From Bacteroidales bacterium (lineage in GTDB: Bacteria > Bacteroidota > Bacteroidia > Bacteroidales > UBA12077): a DNA stretch of 64,000 bases. Shown one piece after another: positions 43,215 to 53,128 of this stretch. The DNA lies in assembly GCA_030637515.1 (NCBI GenBank), contig DAOWGM010000002.1:1-64000 (forward strand), read 5' to 3'. Positions within the stretch are counted from its first letter, which is position 1. The number at the start of each line of letters is the position of its first letter. The notes below the pieces were generated by a model, which searched no databases, was not told the DNA's origin, and saw only the letters and a program-made list of their open reading frames with translations. A program made the translations under genes and the position numbers.

Positions 43215-43760
43215 ATGAACAATCATAGAGAATTCAGACAAACTTATTTAGGAGCAGCTCCTCATTCATTAGTTGTTGGAACCCTTTGGGTTATAAGTGG
43301 AATAGTTTCAAATTATACATCTACAATGTTTACTATTTTGTTTTTCTTTTTTGCAACTGCAATAAATTTTCCAATCGGAGAGTTGGTGAGAAAGTTAATG
43401 AAAGTTCCTGGTAAAATGAGTAAGGATAATAACTTAGCTAAATTATTTCCTTTATTAAGCCTTACAATTCCTTTAAGTATACCAATGGTTTTTATGGCTT
43501 GTCAATATAATATAAATTGGTTTTTTCCGGCATTTGCTATTTTGGTTGGAGCACACTATCTGCCTTTTGTTTGGGCATACCAAATGCCAACATTTGCAAT
43601 ATTAGGAGTGTTAATCGTTGTGTCCGGCAGTTTTATCGGGTATTATTATCAACAATCGTTTGATCTTGCAGCTTATACAACAGGTAGTTTAATTATATTG
43701 TTTGGAATTATTCATTTCATAATAGTTAAACGTGAAATCAGACTTTCACAGGTAGTTTAA
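43215..43760 (+). CDS. Small polytopic membrane protein (DUF7010-like, tentative)
   Basis: A protein of about 181 residues, with five or six hydrophobic segments separated by short loops, such as SLVVGTLWVISGIVSNY, MFTILFFFFATAINF, and the final SLIILFGIIHFIIV. No catalytic motif is visible. From memory the pattern resembles DUF7010, but this is not secure. I prefer the ATG at 43215 (MNNHREFRQTYLG). An upstream in-frame ATG at 43194 adds seven residues. A TATTTTCG element about 50 bases upstream could be its -7 box. It does not appear to share a transcript with its neighbours. Confidence 0.55.
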   Translation: MNNHREFRQTYLGAAPHSLVVGTLWVISGIVSNYTSTMFTILFFFFATAINFPIGELVRKLMKVPGKMSKDNNLAKLFPLLSLTIPLSIPMVFMACQYNINWFFPAFAILVGAHYLPFVWAYQMPTFAILGVLIVVSGSFIGYYYQQSFDLAAYTTGSLIILFGIIHFIIVKREIRLSQVV

Positions 43761-43896
43761 AATTAAAGCTTATAAAAGGAAAACCAGAGAAGCGATAAAA
43801 CAGAAATAATTCTAAAATTAATTATTGAATTAAACTTTATATTTTAGTATTGTCTAATTATAACGGATCTTATATAATTATTTCAATATTATTATC

Positions 43897-46197
43897 ATGA
43901 AGAAATTAATCGTCTTATTATTTATTGCTATTTGTTTCAATCTTACAGCACAGGAAAGCAATTCAGATACTTTCATAAAGTATGTAAATCCATTTGTCGG
44001 CACAAAGAACATGGGGCATACATATCCCGGTGCTACTGTTCCATTTGGAATGGTTCAGCTAAGTCCTGAAACTGATACAGTACAGTTTGAGCATAATGGT
44101 AAATATAATCCTGATGTATATAAATATTGCTCAGGATATCAGTATGAAGACAAAACAATTGTAGGTTTTAGTCACACACATTTTAGTGGAACAGGACATT
44201 CTGATTTAGGAGATTTTTTAGTGATGCCAACTACAGGGCAATTAAAACTTAATCCAGGAACTTCAGATAAACCTGAGAGTGGATATCGTTCGCGTTTTTC
44301 GCACGACAATGAATTAGCTGAACCAGCATATTATAAAGTGTTTTTAGATGATTATAATATTCAGGCAGAACATACTGCAACAAACAGAGTTGGCTTTCAT
44401 CAGTACACATTCCCTGAATCAGATGATTCGCATATTATTTTAGATTTAATTTCAGGAATATATAATTACGAAGAAAAAAATGTATGGACATTTGTAAGAG
44501 TTGAGAATGATACTTTGGTAACCGGATTTCGTCAGACAAATGGTTGGGCAAGAACTAAAACAGTTTATTTTGCCATGACATTTTCTAAACCTTTTTATCA
44601 ATATGGTCATAAAAAGTATGATGAAAATATTTATAAAGGATTTTGGAGAAAATTTGATGAAACAAAGAATTTTCCTGAAATGGCAGGGAAGAAGATTCGT
44701 GCATATTTTGATTTTAAAACAGTGAAAGGTGAAAAAGTCAAGATTAAATTTGCATTATCCTCGGTTAGTACCGATGGAGCTTTGAAAAATCTGAAAGCAG
44801 AGATTCCGCATTGGGATTTTGAAAAAGTAAAAGCTGAAAGTCAGGATTTTTGGAATAAAGAACTAAGCAAGATAGAAGTTGAAACATTAACTCAAAATGA
44901 TAAAGAAACTTTTTATACCGCACTTTATCATACTTTTCTTGGCCCGATTACATATATGGATATAGATGGTGCTTATAAAGGATTAGATCAAAATATACAT
45001 TACGCAAAAGACTTTACAAATTACACAATATTTTCACTTTGGGATACTTATCGCGCACTTCATCCTTTGTTTAATATTATACAACCAAAACGAAATGCAG
45101 ATATGGTAAAATCTATGTTGGCACATTATAATCAGAGTGTACATAAAATGTTACCTGTTTGGTCACATTATGCCAACGAAAATTGGTGTATGATTGGCTA
45201 CCATAGTGTTCCGGTAATAGCTGATGCTTTAGTAAAAGGAAATTTAAGTGATGATTTTGATTATAATGTTTTATTGGAAGCTTGTGTTAATACAGCAACT
45301 TATGAACCTTACGATGGTTTAGATTATTATATGCAATTGGGATATGTGCCGGAGGATAAAAATTCGTCATCGGTTTCAAAAACTCTGGAATATGCTTATG
45401 ATGACTGGTGTATAGCGCAAATAGCAAAAGTAAGTAAAAATCAAAATGTATACGATGAGTATATAAAACGTTCGCAGTCATTTATAAATGTATACCATGA
45501 GAAAACCGGATTTATGCAACCCAAAATGTCTGATGGCACATGGAAACAGGATTTTAATACTTTAAGTACACATGGACAAGGATTTATTGAAGGAAATGCA
45601 TGGAACTATAGTTTGTATGTCCCTCATCAACCTGAACAAATGATAGAATTGATGGGAGGAAAGGAGCGCTTTGTACAACATCTTGATTCTTTATTTACCA
45701 TGTATATTGATGATGAACATTTCGCCGGAACAGAAGATATTACCCGCGATGGAATAATTGGAAACTATGTTCATGGGAATGAGCCTGGTCACCATATACC
45801 ATATTTATATAATTGGACAAATCAACCATGGAAAACACAAGAGCGTATACGTATGATAATGGAAACAATGTACTCAAACACAGTTGATGGACTTTGTGGG
45901 AATGATGATGCAGGACAAATGTCGGCATGGTATGTGTTTAGCGCATTGGGCTTTTATCCTGTTTGCCCCGGAAGCGATCAGTATTCAATTGGCAGTCCAT
46001 TGGTAAAATCTGCAAAGATTAATCTTGATAATGGGAAACAACTTATTATTGAAGTTGAAAATCAAAATGCAGATAATGTTTATGTAGAAAAAGTAATTAT
46101 TAATGGCAGAGAAATAAAGGCGAATCATATTTTGCATAGCGATATTGTAAACGGAGGCAGGATAATTTTTCATATGACATCAATCCCAACGAAATAA
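43897..46197 (+). CDS. GH92 family exo-alpha-mannosidase
   Basis: The 766-residue secreted glycosidase has a signal peptide (MKKLIVLLFIAICFNLTAQ). The GH92 hallmark start is YVNPFVGTKNMGHTYPGATVPFGMVQLSP. Active-site blocks are present: GFSHTHFSGTGHSDLGD, the general acid region GFIEGNAWNYSLYVPHQ, and the base region CGNDDAGQMSAWYVFSALGFYP. GH92 enzymes are calcium-dependent inverting enzymes that remove mannose from N-glycans, fungal mannans or mannose phosphates. The next gene is a secreted phosphoesterase in the same direction, 62 bases away. That neighbour might process phosphorylated glycans, but no SusC/SusD pair or regulator is here, so this is not a full polysaccharide utilisation locus. 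Confidence 0.95.
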   Translation: MKKLIVLLFIAICFNLTAQESNSDTFIKYVNPFVGTKNMGHTYPGATVPFGMVQLSPETDTVQFEHNGKYNPDVYKYCSGYQYEDKTIVGFSHTHFSGTGHSDLGDFLVMPTTGQLKLNPGTSDKPESGYRSRFSHDNELAEPAYYKVFLDDYNIQAEHTATNRVGFHQYTFPESDDSHIILDLISGIYNYEEKNVWTFVRVENDTLVTGFRQTNGWARTKTVYFAMTFSKPFYQYGHKKYDENIYKGFWRKFDETKNFPEMAGKKIRAYFDFKTVKGEKVKIKFALSSVSTDGALKNLKAEIPHWDFEKVKAESQDFWNKELSKIEVETLTQNDKETFYTALYHTFLGPITYMDIDGAYKGLDQNIHYAKDFTNYTIFSLWDTYRALHPLFNIIQPKRNADMVKSMLAHYNQSVHKMLPVWSHYANENWCMIGYHSVPVIADALVKGNLSDDFDYNVLLEACVNTATYEPYDGLDYYMQLGYVPEDKNSSSVSKTLEYAYDDWCIAQIAKVSKNQNVYDEYIKRSQSFINVYHEKTGFMQPKMSDGTWKQDFNTLSTHGQGFIEGNAWNYSLYVPHQPEQMIELMGGKERFVQHLDSLFTMYIDDEHFAGTEDITRDGIIGNYVHGNEPGHHIPYLYNWTNQPWKTQERIRMIMETMYSNTVDGLCGNDDAGQMSAWYVFSALGFYPVCPGSDQYSIGSPLVKSAKINLDNGKQLIIEVENQNADNVYVEKVIINGREIKANHILHSDIVNGGRIIFHMTSIPTK

Positions 46198-46259
46198 TTG
46201 AGTTTATTTGTACCTCTATAGTTCTTTTCTATAGCTATTAACGCCTTAAATATAAAAAG

Positions 46260-48962
46260 ATGAAAAATTCTATAGCAGTTATTTTTAGCTTTTTACCATT
46301 TTTATTATTTGCCCAAACCAGCATTTACGACATTCAATATACCACAGTTGCAGGTGATGGAACATATCCTTCATTGCATGTTGGTGAAACGGTAACTACC
46401 GGTGGAATTGTTACTGCTACGGATTTTATGGGAGGAAGATATTTTATTTCATCATCTGAAGGAGGTGCATGGAATGGTGTTTTTGTTTACGACAATAATT
46501 ATTCTCCTGAAATTGGTGATAGTATTTTAATTGTAGGTTATATAGATGAATATAAAGGATTTACTGAACTAAAGGATTTAAGTTCTTTTGAGGTAAAAAG
46601 CACTTCAAATCCTTTGCCTGTAACTACTAAAATATCAACAGCTCAAATTACAGATGAGGCATACGAAGGAGTTTTTGTTGAAATGAATGATTGTTCTGTA
46701 AGTCTGGGGTTTGATAGTTATGGAAATTGGAAAGTTAATGATGGTAGTGGTGACGGAGATGTTCGTCCTGGAATTTATGATTTGCAGGATGAAGGATTTT
46801 CTTTGGTTGTTGACTATCCTTTTTTAGGAATAATTGGTGTTATAGGATATAACTATGGACATTCAATTCACCCACGATCTAAAGAGGATATTCAATCTGA
46901 TCCAGATGCATTTGTGTTAACTTCGGAAGATAAATATGTTGTTGGAGCATTTAGTTTTGAATTACAAATAAATGTAGCCCTTTTAAATCAGTCCGAAAAT
47001 ATTACTAGTTATGAATTGAATATGACGTATGATGCATCCATATTTACATATAACGGATATGAGAAAACAGGAACCTTGTCTGAATCCGGAACTGTAACTG
47101 ATAACTCAACAGAAGGTAATATAAGTTTGAGTTTTAGCGGAAGCATAACTTGCGATGATATTTTAACACTTGTAAAATTACAGTTTACACCGATTACCGA
47201 TGGTGATGGTAATTTACAGTTTTCATCACCTACAATTAATAGTAGTGAAATAACATACTTGTCTACCGGATTTTTGATATCATCAGGATTAATAGAATGT
47301 GAAATATCAAAAGCCGATACGGTAACAGTTGTTCAAAGACCTTTGTTAAATATTCCTTCAATAGTTGTACCAGGTGAAATTCTTTTTATTGAATGTTTTG
47401 CATCAGATGTAACAACAGATTGGGATGCAGAGTTGTTTTTAGATGATATTACAATAGAACTTAGTATTTCACAATCTGATTACGATTCTGATTTAGAAAA
47501 GTGGACCTTACAAGCAGTAATTCCAACAGTCGATTATTATGAATTATATGATCTAAGAGTAACAGCCTCAGGAGGTATTTCAGATGATGTTACGAATTCA
47601 GTTAAAATAATTGATCATTATAAAGATGATTATTATTTTATACAAATTACTGATACTCATCTTCCAGGGCACTTATTTTATGGAGATGAGGGATATGAAA
47701 CAGATGATTCGGAGATAGATGATTTAAATGAGGTAATTAAAGATATAAATTTGCTTAACCCTGAATTTGTGCTATTAACAGGAGACTTGATTAATGAAGG
47801 AGAGTTGGAAGATTTCGAATGTTTAAGACATCATACTAAAACAGTTGAATTGTTAGAGAAATTTGAAGTTCCGGTTTATATTGTTCCTGGCAATCATGAT
47901 TTAGGAGGCTGGGATGATACGCCACCACCACAAGGAACTGCAAGGCAAGAATGGTGGCGATTTTTTGGATGGAGGCAAAGAGTAATTCCTCCGGTAAAAG
48001 AAGAGTTTTATGTTCACGATTATAGCTTTGATTACGGAGACGTTCATTATGTTGGGATGGAGTCTTCTGTTAATTACGATAGTTATATGTATGACGTTTA
48101 TGGTGATAAAGGTTTTATTCCATCGCAATTAACATGGTTGGAAAGTGATCTTACAAGCGCAGGATCAAAAACAAAAGTTCTTTTTTATCATTTTGATTTT
48201 AATGGTGACTTAGACCTTACAACTTTAGGTGCTGATATGGCATTATGGGGGCATACACATTATAATACGGATGATTTTGTTCACCCTTTTAATATTGGAA
48301 CAGATAATGTTTGTGATGGAGTTGGTGCATACCGTGTAATAAGGGTTAGTAATGGAGATTTAAGTCCTGATAGCACAATATATACAAATTCAACAGGTCA
48401 GAATCTTGACATATCTTATAGTTCCGCAAACGATGGGACTAATGATAGTATAGCTGCAACAATTACAAATTACCATAATCAGCCTTTTAGTAATACACTT
48501 GTTAAATTTATTATGCCTGAAAGTGATTATGAATATTCGATTACAAACGGAACACTTGAGCAAATTATTAACTCAGATGGGAATAATATTTGTTACGTAA
48601 AGGTTGATTTGGCTGCAAATAATGGAATTATTGTTAGCATAAAAAAGAATTATTTTCCTGCATCAGTTCGTTCTATTGAAACAGAAGAAAGCCTGAAACA
48701 AAACTTCCCAAATCCATTTCAGATAGATACTCAAATTGATTTCGAATTGGGAAAAAGAGCAGATGTTAAATTATATGTCTATAATTCAGCAGGCCAACAA
48801 ATTAAAGTGCTTGTCGATGAAATTAAAGACGAAGGGATGTATTCTGTAAAATGGAATGGTACAAATGATGCAGGTGTTAAAGTGGAAGATGGCGTTTATT
48901 TTTACAAATATGTTGTTAATGGCAAGCAAATAGCTACTAAACAAATGATTTTTATAAAATAA
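46260..48962 (+). CDS. Secreted multidomain calcineurin-like phosphoesterase with T9SS sorting domain
   Basis: The 900-residue protein has a signal peptide (cleavage after LLFAQ). An OB-fold-like region follows (residues 20-215: GGIVTATDFMGGRYFISS and YEGVFVEMNDCSVSLG, as in secreted nucleases). A cohesin-like beta domain comes next (about 222-350), then a spacer and a metallophosphatase domain with ITDTHLPGH, LLTGDLINEGE, IVPGNHDLGGW and LWGHTHYN. The last 85 residues (NFPNPFQIDTQIDF to the end) are a FlgD-like T9SS C-terminal sorting domain, so it is exported to the surface. The substrate is unknown. The mix of OB fold and phosphoesterase suggests nucleic acid or a phosphodiester glycan. 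Confidence 0.85.
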   Translation: MKNSIAVIFSFLPFLLFAQTSIYDIQYTTVAGDGTYPSLHVGETVTTGGIVTATDFMGGRYFISSSEGGAWNGVFVYDNNYSPEIGDSILIVGYIDEYKGFTELKDLSSFEVKSTSNPLPVTTKISTAQITDEAYEGVFVEMNDCSVSLGFDSYGNWKVNDGSGDGDVRPGIYDLQDEGFSLVVDYPFLGIIGVIGYNYGHSIHPRSKEDIQSDPDAFVLTSEDKYVVGAFSFELQINVALLNQSENITSYELNMTYDASIFTYNGYEKTGTLSESGTVTDNSTEGNISLSFSGSITCDDILTLVKLQFTPITDGDGNLQFSSPTINSSEITYLSTGFLISSGLIECEISKADTVTVVQRPLLNIPSIVVPGEILFIECFASDVTTDWDAELFLDDITIELSISQSDYDSDLEKWTLQAVIPTVDYYELYDLRVTASGGISDDVTNSVKIIDHYKDDYYFIQITDTHLPGHLFYGDEGYETDDSEIDDLNEVIKDINLLNPEFVLLTGDLINEGELEDFECLRHHTKTVELLEKFEVPVYIVPGNHDLGGWDDTPPPQGTARQEWWRFFGWRQRVIPPVKEEFYVHDYSFDYGDVHYVGMESSVNYDSYMYDVYGDKGFIPSQLTWLESDLTSAGSKTKVLFYHFDFNGDLDLTTLGADMALWGHTHYNTDDFVHPFNIGTDNVCDGVGAYRVIRVSNGDLSPDSTIYTNSTGQNLDISYSSANDGTNDSIAATITNYHNQPFSNTLVKFIMPESDYEYSITNGTLEQIINSDGNNICYVKVDLAANNGIIVSIKKNYFPASVRSIETEESLKQNFPNPFQIDTQIDFELGKRADVKLYVYNSAGQQIKVLVDEIKDEGMYSVKWNGTNDAGVKVEDGVYFYKYVVNGKQIATKQMIFIK

Positions 48963-48974
48963 TCTGGATTTAAA

Positions 48975-50522
48975 TTAACTTTTTGGCTTAATTTTTATCA
49001 TCTGACCAGCTTTAAGAGATCTTCCGCTTGTCATATTATTCAATTTCATAATGTCATCTTCAGTAACTCCTGAATACTTTTTGGCAATATCCCAAAATGT
49101 ATCTCCATAACGAACTTTATAATAAACATAACTATTGTCTATAGGTTCTGTTTTAACTTCTTCTGTACGTGTTGTTGTTTTACCTATTCTTCGTTGTTTT
49201 TCTTCAAAAGATAGAGAATTTATTTTAGCATATTTTGATGATGATCCTTTGGGAACATAAATATTTAATTTCTGACCAACACGAATCATATTACCACGTA
49301 TATTGTTCCAGTATCTGATATCCGAAGCTTTTACATTGTACCAACTTGAAATAAAGCCTAAATTATCTCCCGATTTTACTGTATATATATGTTTATCTCT
49401 GTTTGTTGGCTTTTGTGGTACATAATATGATTTTTGAGGATTTTTAATAGTGTTATCTACATTGAAATAAACGGAATCTTTATAGTTAAGTATTGAATCC
49501 TGTAAATCTATAAAAGCACCAATGTATTCTAATGGAATTGTTATAGGGAAACTGGTTCCTTTTGCAGGAATAATATTCTCTTTGTATTGAGGGTTTAAAT
49601 CTCTTAATGCTTTTAAAGGTATATTAAGAACTTCTGAAACCTGTTTTAAATGAAGATTCTCTGAAATCAAAATAGTATCTGTAGCAATTGGTATTTCAGG
49701 ATAAATAGGTGATACATTATGTTCTTTATAATAATTGAATGTATATGTAGCTGCTATGTATGCAGGAACATAGCCTCGGGTTTCTCTTGGCAAATGATAA
49801 TATATTTGCCAAAAATCTCTTTTTCCTCCGGTTCTTCTAATAGCTTTATTTACATTTCCAGGCCCACAATTATATGCAGCAATAACTAAGGTCCAGTCGT
49901 TAAACATGGCATATAAATCTTTCATGAAAAGAGCCGCAGCATGTGCTGATTTTATCGGATCGCGTCGTTCATCAACATATGAATTTACAGTTAAATCGTA
50001 CATTCTGGCAGTTCCATACATGAATTGCCACATTCCAGTTGCTCCAACACGAGAAACGGCTCTTGGATTTAAAGCCGATTCAATTACAGCCATATATTTT
50101 AATTCTGTTGGAATACCATAACTTTCAAAAATCTCTTCAATTTTTGGAAAATAATAATCTGATAATCCAACCATTCTTCCTACACCCTCTCTTCGTTTTT
50201 TTGTATAAACATGAATATAATTGCGAACAATTTTATTATATGATAATTCAACTACTGAAGGTATCCTTTGTAGTCTTTCAATGTATACGGAATCAGAAAA
50301 TTCAGGTATAAGCTGAACAGAATCCTGATTGTTTAAAGAATAGTCTGTTTTAATAGCGTTCTTCACATACCATTGATTTATCAGACTGTCGAGATTTGTA
50401 CTAAAATCTGCCGAAAAGTTTTTTATATATAAAAGACTGTCTTTGCCAGGATTTTTACAAAAGCTTTGAAGAACTGATAATTGGGAGATTATTATAAATG
50501 AGATAAATATTTTTCGGAACAT
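48975..50522 (-). CDS. MltD-like membrane-bound lytic transglycosylase with two LysM domains
   Basis: It cleaves peptidoglycan glycan strands. The 515-residue protein has a signal peptide, and a serine-anchored SLT domain with the catalytic glutamate E148 in YMAVIESALNPRAVSRVGATGMWQFM and the substrate block AAYNCGPGNVNKAIRRTGG. Two C-terminal LysM domains (YTVKSGDNLGFISSWYNV at about residue 388, and YKVRYGDTFWDIAKKY at about residue 466) bind the wall. It lies downstream of DUF5683-parB-parA on the same strand, an arrangement I know from other Bacteroidota. That grouping places chromosome segregation next to wall remodelling. Confidence 0.9.
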   Translation of the reverse strand: MFRKIFISFIIISQLSVLQSFCKNPGKDSLLYIKNFSADFSTNLDSLINQWYVKNAIKTDYSLNNQDSVQLIPEFSDSVYIERLQRIPSVVELSYNKIVRNYIHVYTKKRREGVGRMVGLSDYYFPKIEEIFESYGIPTELKYMAVIESALNPRAVSRVGATGMWQFMYGTARMYDLTVNSYVDERRDPIKSAHAAALFMKDLYAMFNDWTLVIAAYNCGPGNVNKAIRRTGGKRDFWQIYYHLPRETRGYVPAYIAATYTFNYYKEHNVSPIYPEIPIATDTILISENLHLKQVSEVLNIPLKALRDLNPQYKENIIPAKGTSFPITIPLEYIGAFIDLQDSILNYKDSVYFNVDNTIKNPQKSYYVPQKPTNRDKHIYTVKSGDNLGFISSWYNVKASDIRYWNNIRGNMIRVGQKLNIYVPKGSSSKYAKINSLSFEEKQRRIGKTTTRTEEVKTEPIDNSYVYYKVRYGDTFWDIAKKYSGVTEDDIMKLNNMTSGRSLKAGQMIKIKPKS

Positions 50523-50613
50523 ATTTTTATTTTATTATTTCTATTTAGATAAAAGCTTTAAATAAGCACAATTCAAACAAGTATTAAAACATATAAAGTT
50601 ATAAAATGTTAAA

Positions 50614-51192
50614 TCAAAAGGAAAATTGTAATGCAAAACCATAAGTGCTTTGATAGTCGATCGTTTTTATTATTGAAGGTTGAACATTCATAGAAACATC
50701 TTTGGTTATTTTATAATCGTATAAGTGTGCATCAACTGTGGCATCAACAACCTGCAATAAATAAACTCCAGCAAGCACTATAACATTTAAATCGCGATTT
50801 CGCTGATAACTATCCTTTAACCTAAGAAGTATTTCTTTATCTGTATATCCTTCAAAATCGATTATATTTCCGGCATCCATTTCAGCATATGCATTTTTAT
50901 ATTTGTTATAACGGTCGTTATTAAAATCGAAAGCATAAATAAACGCACCTGTTAATCCATAAATAACAGGAAGTTTCCAGTATTTCTTATTGTATACTTG
51001 TCCAAGACCAGGAATCAGAGCAGAGTATATTGTTGCTTTATGTGGAGAATGGATTTTTACATAACTATCACTAACAGCTGAAGTATCATTCACGGTTCTT
51101 AGGTTTTGTGCATTCATAATTTTGAATGAGCAAACCAATATTATGATAATTATATACCTTGAGATAATTGTAAACTTCCAGTTTCCCGGCAT
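50614..51192 (-). CDS. DUF5683 domain membrane protein
   Basis: The 192-residue protein has an N-terminal signal or anchor (YIIIIILVCSFKIMNAQ), then the DUF5683 block HSPHKATIYSALIPGLGQVYNKKYWKLP followed by a hydrophobic helix YGLTGAFIYAFDF. A second hydrophobic segment is VIVLAGVYLLQVVDATVDAHLYDY. The final strands read NVQPSIIKTIDYQSTYGFALQFSF. The family is common in Bacteroidota, usually next to parB, and has no known biochemical function to my knowledge. It starts 30 bases after parB. Confidence 0.85.
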   Translation of the reverse strand: MPGNWKFTIISRYIIIIILVCSFKIMNAQNLRTVNDTSAVSDSYVKIHSPHKATIYSALIPGLGQVYNKKYWKLPVIYGLTGAFIYAFDFNNDRYNKYKNAYAEMDAGNIIDFEGYTDKEILLRLKDSYQRNRDLNVIVLAGVYLLQVVDATVDAHLYDYKITKDVSMNVQPSIIKTIDYQSTYGFALQFSF

Positions 51193-51222
51193 GTTGAATT
51201 TTATTTGTTACCGGGTGTAAAA

Positions 51223-52089
51223 TTATTTCATTTTGTCAATAATTCCCATTATTCTCTCTAAATCTTCATCAGATTTAAACGGAATAACGATTTTTCCGCT
51301 TCCTTTATTGTTACGTTTAAAGTCTATATTAGATTTAAAGTGGTCGCTTAAGTGTTTTTGAAGCTGATCATATTCTTCAGGTAGTCTGACTTTTTCTTTT
51401 GAATTATTCAACTTAGGAGTATTTATATCACGAATAATATCTTCTGTTTTTCGAACAGATAATTCTTCATCAATAATCTTATAGTAAAACTTAAGCTGTG
51501 TTTTCTCATTATCAATATTTACAAGAGCGCGTGCATGCCCCATTGTAATTTGTTTGTCGCGTATACCAAGTTGTATTTCAGCAGGAAGTTTTAATAAACG
51601 TAAATAGTTGGAAACTGTTGATCTTTTCTTTCCAACTCTTTCGCTCATGCTTTCCTGAGTTAGCTTACACTCTTCAATTAAGCGCTGATAACTTATTGCG
51701 ATCTCAATGGCATCAAGATCTTCACGTTGAATGTTTTCAACAAGAGCCATTTCAAGCATTCCTTGATCATCGGCAAAGCGAACAAATGCGGGTATTTTAT
51801 TCAGGCCTGCAATCTGTGCTGCTCTTAATCTTCTTTCACCCGAAATAAGTTGAAATTTTCTATCATCAATTTTTCTTACCGTAATTGGCTGAATAATTCC
51901 CAGTTCTTTTATTGATTTTGCTAATTCTTCCAGTGCTTCTTCCTTGAAAATTGAACGGGGCTGAAAAGGATTTGCTTCAATTTTATTAATATCAATTTCG
52001 TTAACGGCATCAGCGGTTACAATATGTTCTTGTCCTGCATCATCTATTAATGCTCCTAATCCTCTGCCTAATGCGTTTCGTTTTGCCAT
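51223..52089 (-). CDS. parB: Chromosome-partitioning protein ParB
   Basis: This is a CTP-dependent parS-binding clamp. The 288-residue protein starts with ALGRGLGALI. The N-terminal domain contains NPFQPR, the CTP-binding LISGERRLRAAQIAG, and ALVENIQREDLDAIE. The central helix-turn-helix (TQESMSERVGKKRSTVSNYLRLLKLP) recognises parS, and MGHARALVNI follows. The C-terminal dimerisation domain runs to the end. It overlaps nothing and follows parA by 24 bases. I could not find a parS-like palindrome in the window, which is not unusual because parS sites cluster near the origin. Confidence 0.96.
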   Translation of the reverse strand: MAKRNALGRGLGALIDDAGQEHIVTADAVNEIDINKIEANPFQPRSIFKEEALEELAKSIKELGIIQPITVRKIDDRKFQLISGERRLRAAQIAGLNKIPAFVRFADDQGMLEMALVENIQREDLDAIEIAISYQRLIEECKLTQESMSERVGKKRSTVSNYLRLLKLPAEIQLGIRDKQITMGHARALVNIDNEKTQLKFYYKIIDEELSVRKTEDIIRDINTPKLNNSKEKVRLPEEYDQLQKHLSDHFKSNIDFKRNNKGSGKIVIPFKSDEDLERIMGIIDKMK

Positions 52090-52113
52090 TTTTATTTATC
52101 TTGTTACAATGTT

Positions 52114-52914
52114 TTATTTTACTACTTTTTCTGAATTTGCAATTTTGGTTTGGTCGTTTCTTTGTAAAACCTCACGTGCCAGATTTAGATAATTAACAGA
52201 TCCTTTAGATGCTGCATCATATAAAACAACTGGTTTTCCGTAACTTGGAGATTCACTTAATTTAATATTTCTCTGAATAATAGTTTCGAAAACCATATCT
52301 TGGAAATGCTTCTTAACTTCATCTACAACCTGATTTGATAATCTTAATCTTGGGTCGTACATGGTTAAAAGAAATCCTTCAATTTCAAGTTCTTTATTTA
52401 ATCTTGTCTGAATAATTTTGACGGTATTTAATAACTTACCTAAACCCTCAAGAGCAAAATATTCGCATTGAACAGGAATCAGAACTGAATCTGCAGCTGT
52501 AAGTGCATTAACCGTAATTAATCCAAGTGAAGGCGAACAGTCAATTAAAATATAATCGTAATCGTCCTTAATCTTTTCTATTACGTTTTTAAGTACAAAT
52601 TCTCTGTTTTGCTTGTTTAGCATTTCAATTTCAGCACCAACTAAGTCAATATGAGAAGGAATTAAATCCCGCACTTCCATATCGCTCTTAAGGATAATGT
52701 GTGTAGGAGCCAGATCATCAACCAAACATTCGTATATACTTGTTTTTACTGCTCTTATGTCAAAGCCGGTTCCGGAAGTAGCATTTGCTTGCGGATCAGC
52801 ATCAACGATTAAAACTTTCTTTTCAAGTACAGCTAAACTTGCTGCTAAATTAATTGCTGTTGTGGTTTTACCTACTCCACCTTTTTGATTTGCTAGTGCA
52901 ATTATTTTTGCCAT
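52114..52914 (-). CDS. parA: Chromosome-partitioning ATPase ParA (Soj)
   Basis: The 266-residue Walker-type ATPase binds nucleoid DNA and moves ParB-parS complexes. Motifs are the deviant Walker A IALANQKGGVGKTTTAINLA (residues 4-23) and ADPQANATSG (about 41-50), then DYILIDCSPSLGLITVNAL and VQCEYFALEGLGKL. The short N-terminus with no helix-turn-helix marks the chromosomal Soj type rather than plasmid ParA. It is the first gene of parA-parB-DUF5683-transglycosylase. Confidence 0.96.
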   Translation of the reverse strand: MAKIIALANQKGGVGKTTTAINLAASLAVLEKKVLIVDADPQANATSGTGFDIRAVKTSIYECLVDDLAPTHIILKSDMEVRDLIPSHIDLVGAEIEMLNKQNREFVLKNVIEKIKDDYDYILIDCSPSLGLITVNALTAADSVLIPVQCEYFALEGLGKLLNTVKIIQTRLNKELEIEGFLLTMYDPRLRLSNQVVDEVKKHFQDMVFETIIQRNIKLSESPSYGKPVVLYDAASKGSVNYLNLAREVLQRNDQTKIANSEKVVK

Positions 52915-52969
52915 AGAGATAATTTTTAGAAATTAACCAGTTTAAGATAATGTACCTAAAACAAGAATT

Positions 52970-52977
52970 CAAAAATA
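52970..52977 (-). promoter_or_regulatory. -7 promoter element for the parA operon
   Basis: On the minus strand TATTTTTG fits TAnnTTTG, 56 bases before the parA start. There is no clear -33 element. Confidence 0.4.
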
Positions 52978-53128
52978 CAATTTTATCGCGTTTTTCTATT
53001 TCACTAAGATAAGAATTGTAAACAAATTTTTTAGAGTTATGAACAAATTATTAACAACCGCAACTGTGAAATGAGTCAATTATTTGAAACAGAATATAAA
53101 ATTAAAAGTAGAAAAGTATTGTTTTAAA

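Noticed and set aside
53037-53056. Two DnaA-box-like 9-mers, TTATGAACA and TTATTAACA, upstream of parA
   Set aside because: Each differs from TTATCCACA at two positions and the region is AT-rich, so chance matches are likely. There is no dnaA gene, box cluster or parS-like palindrome to suggest a replication origin.
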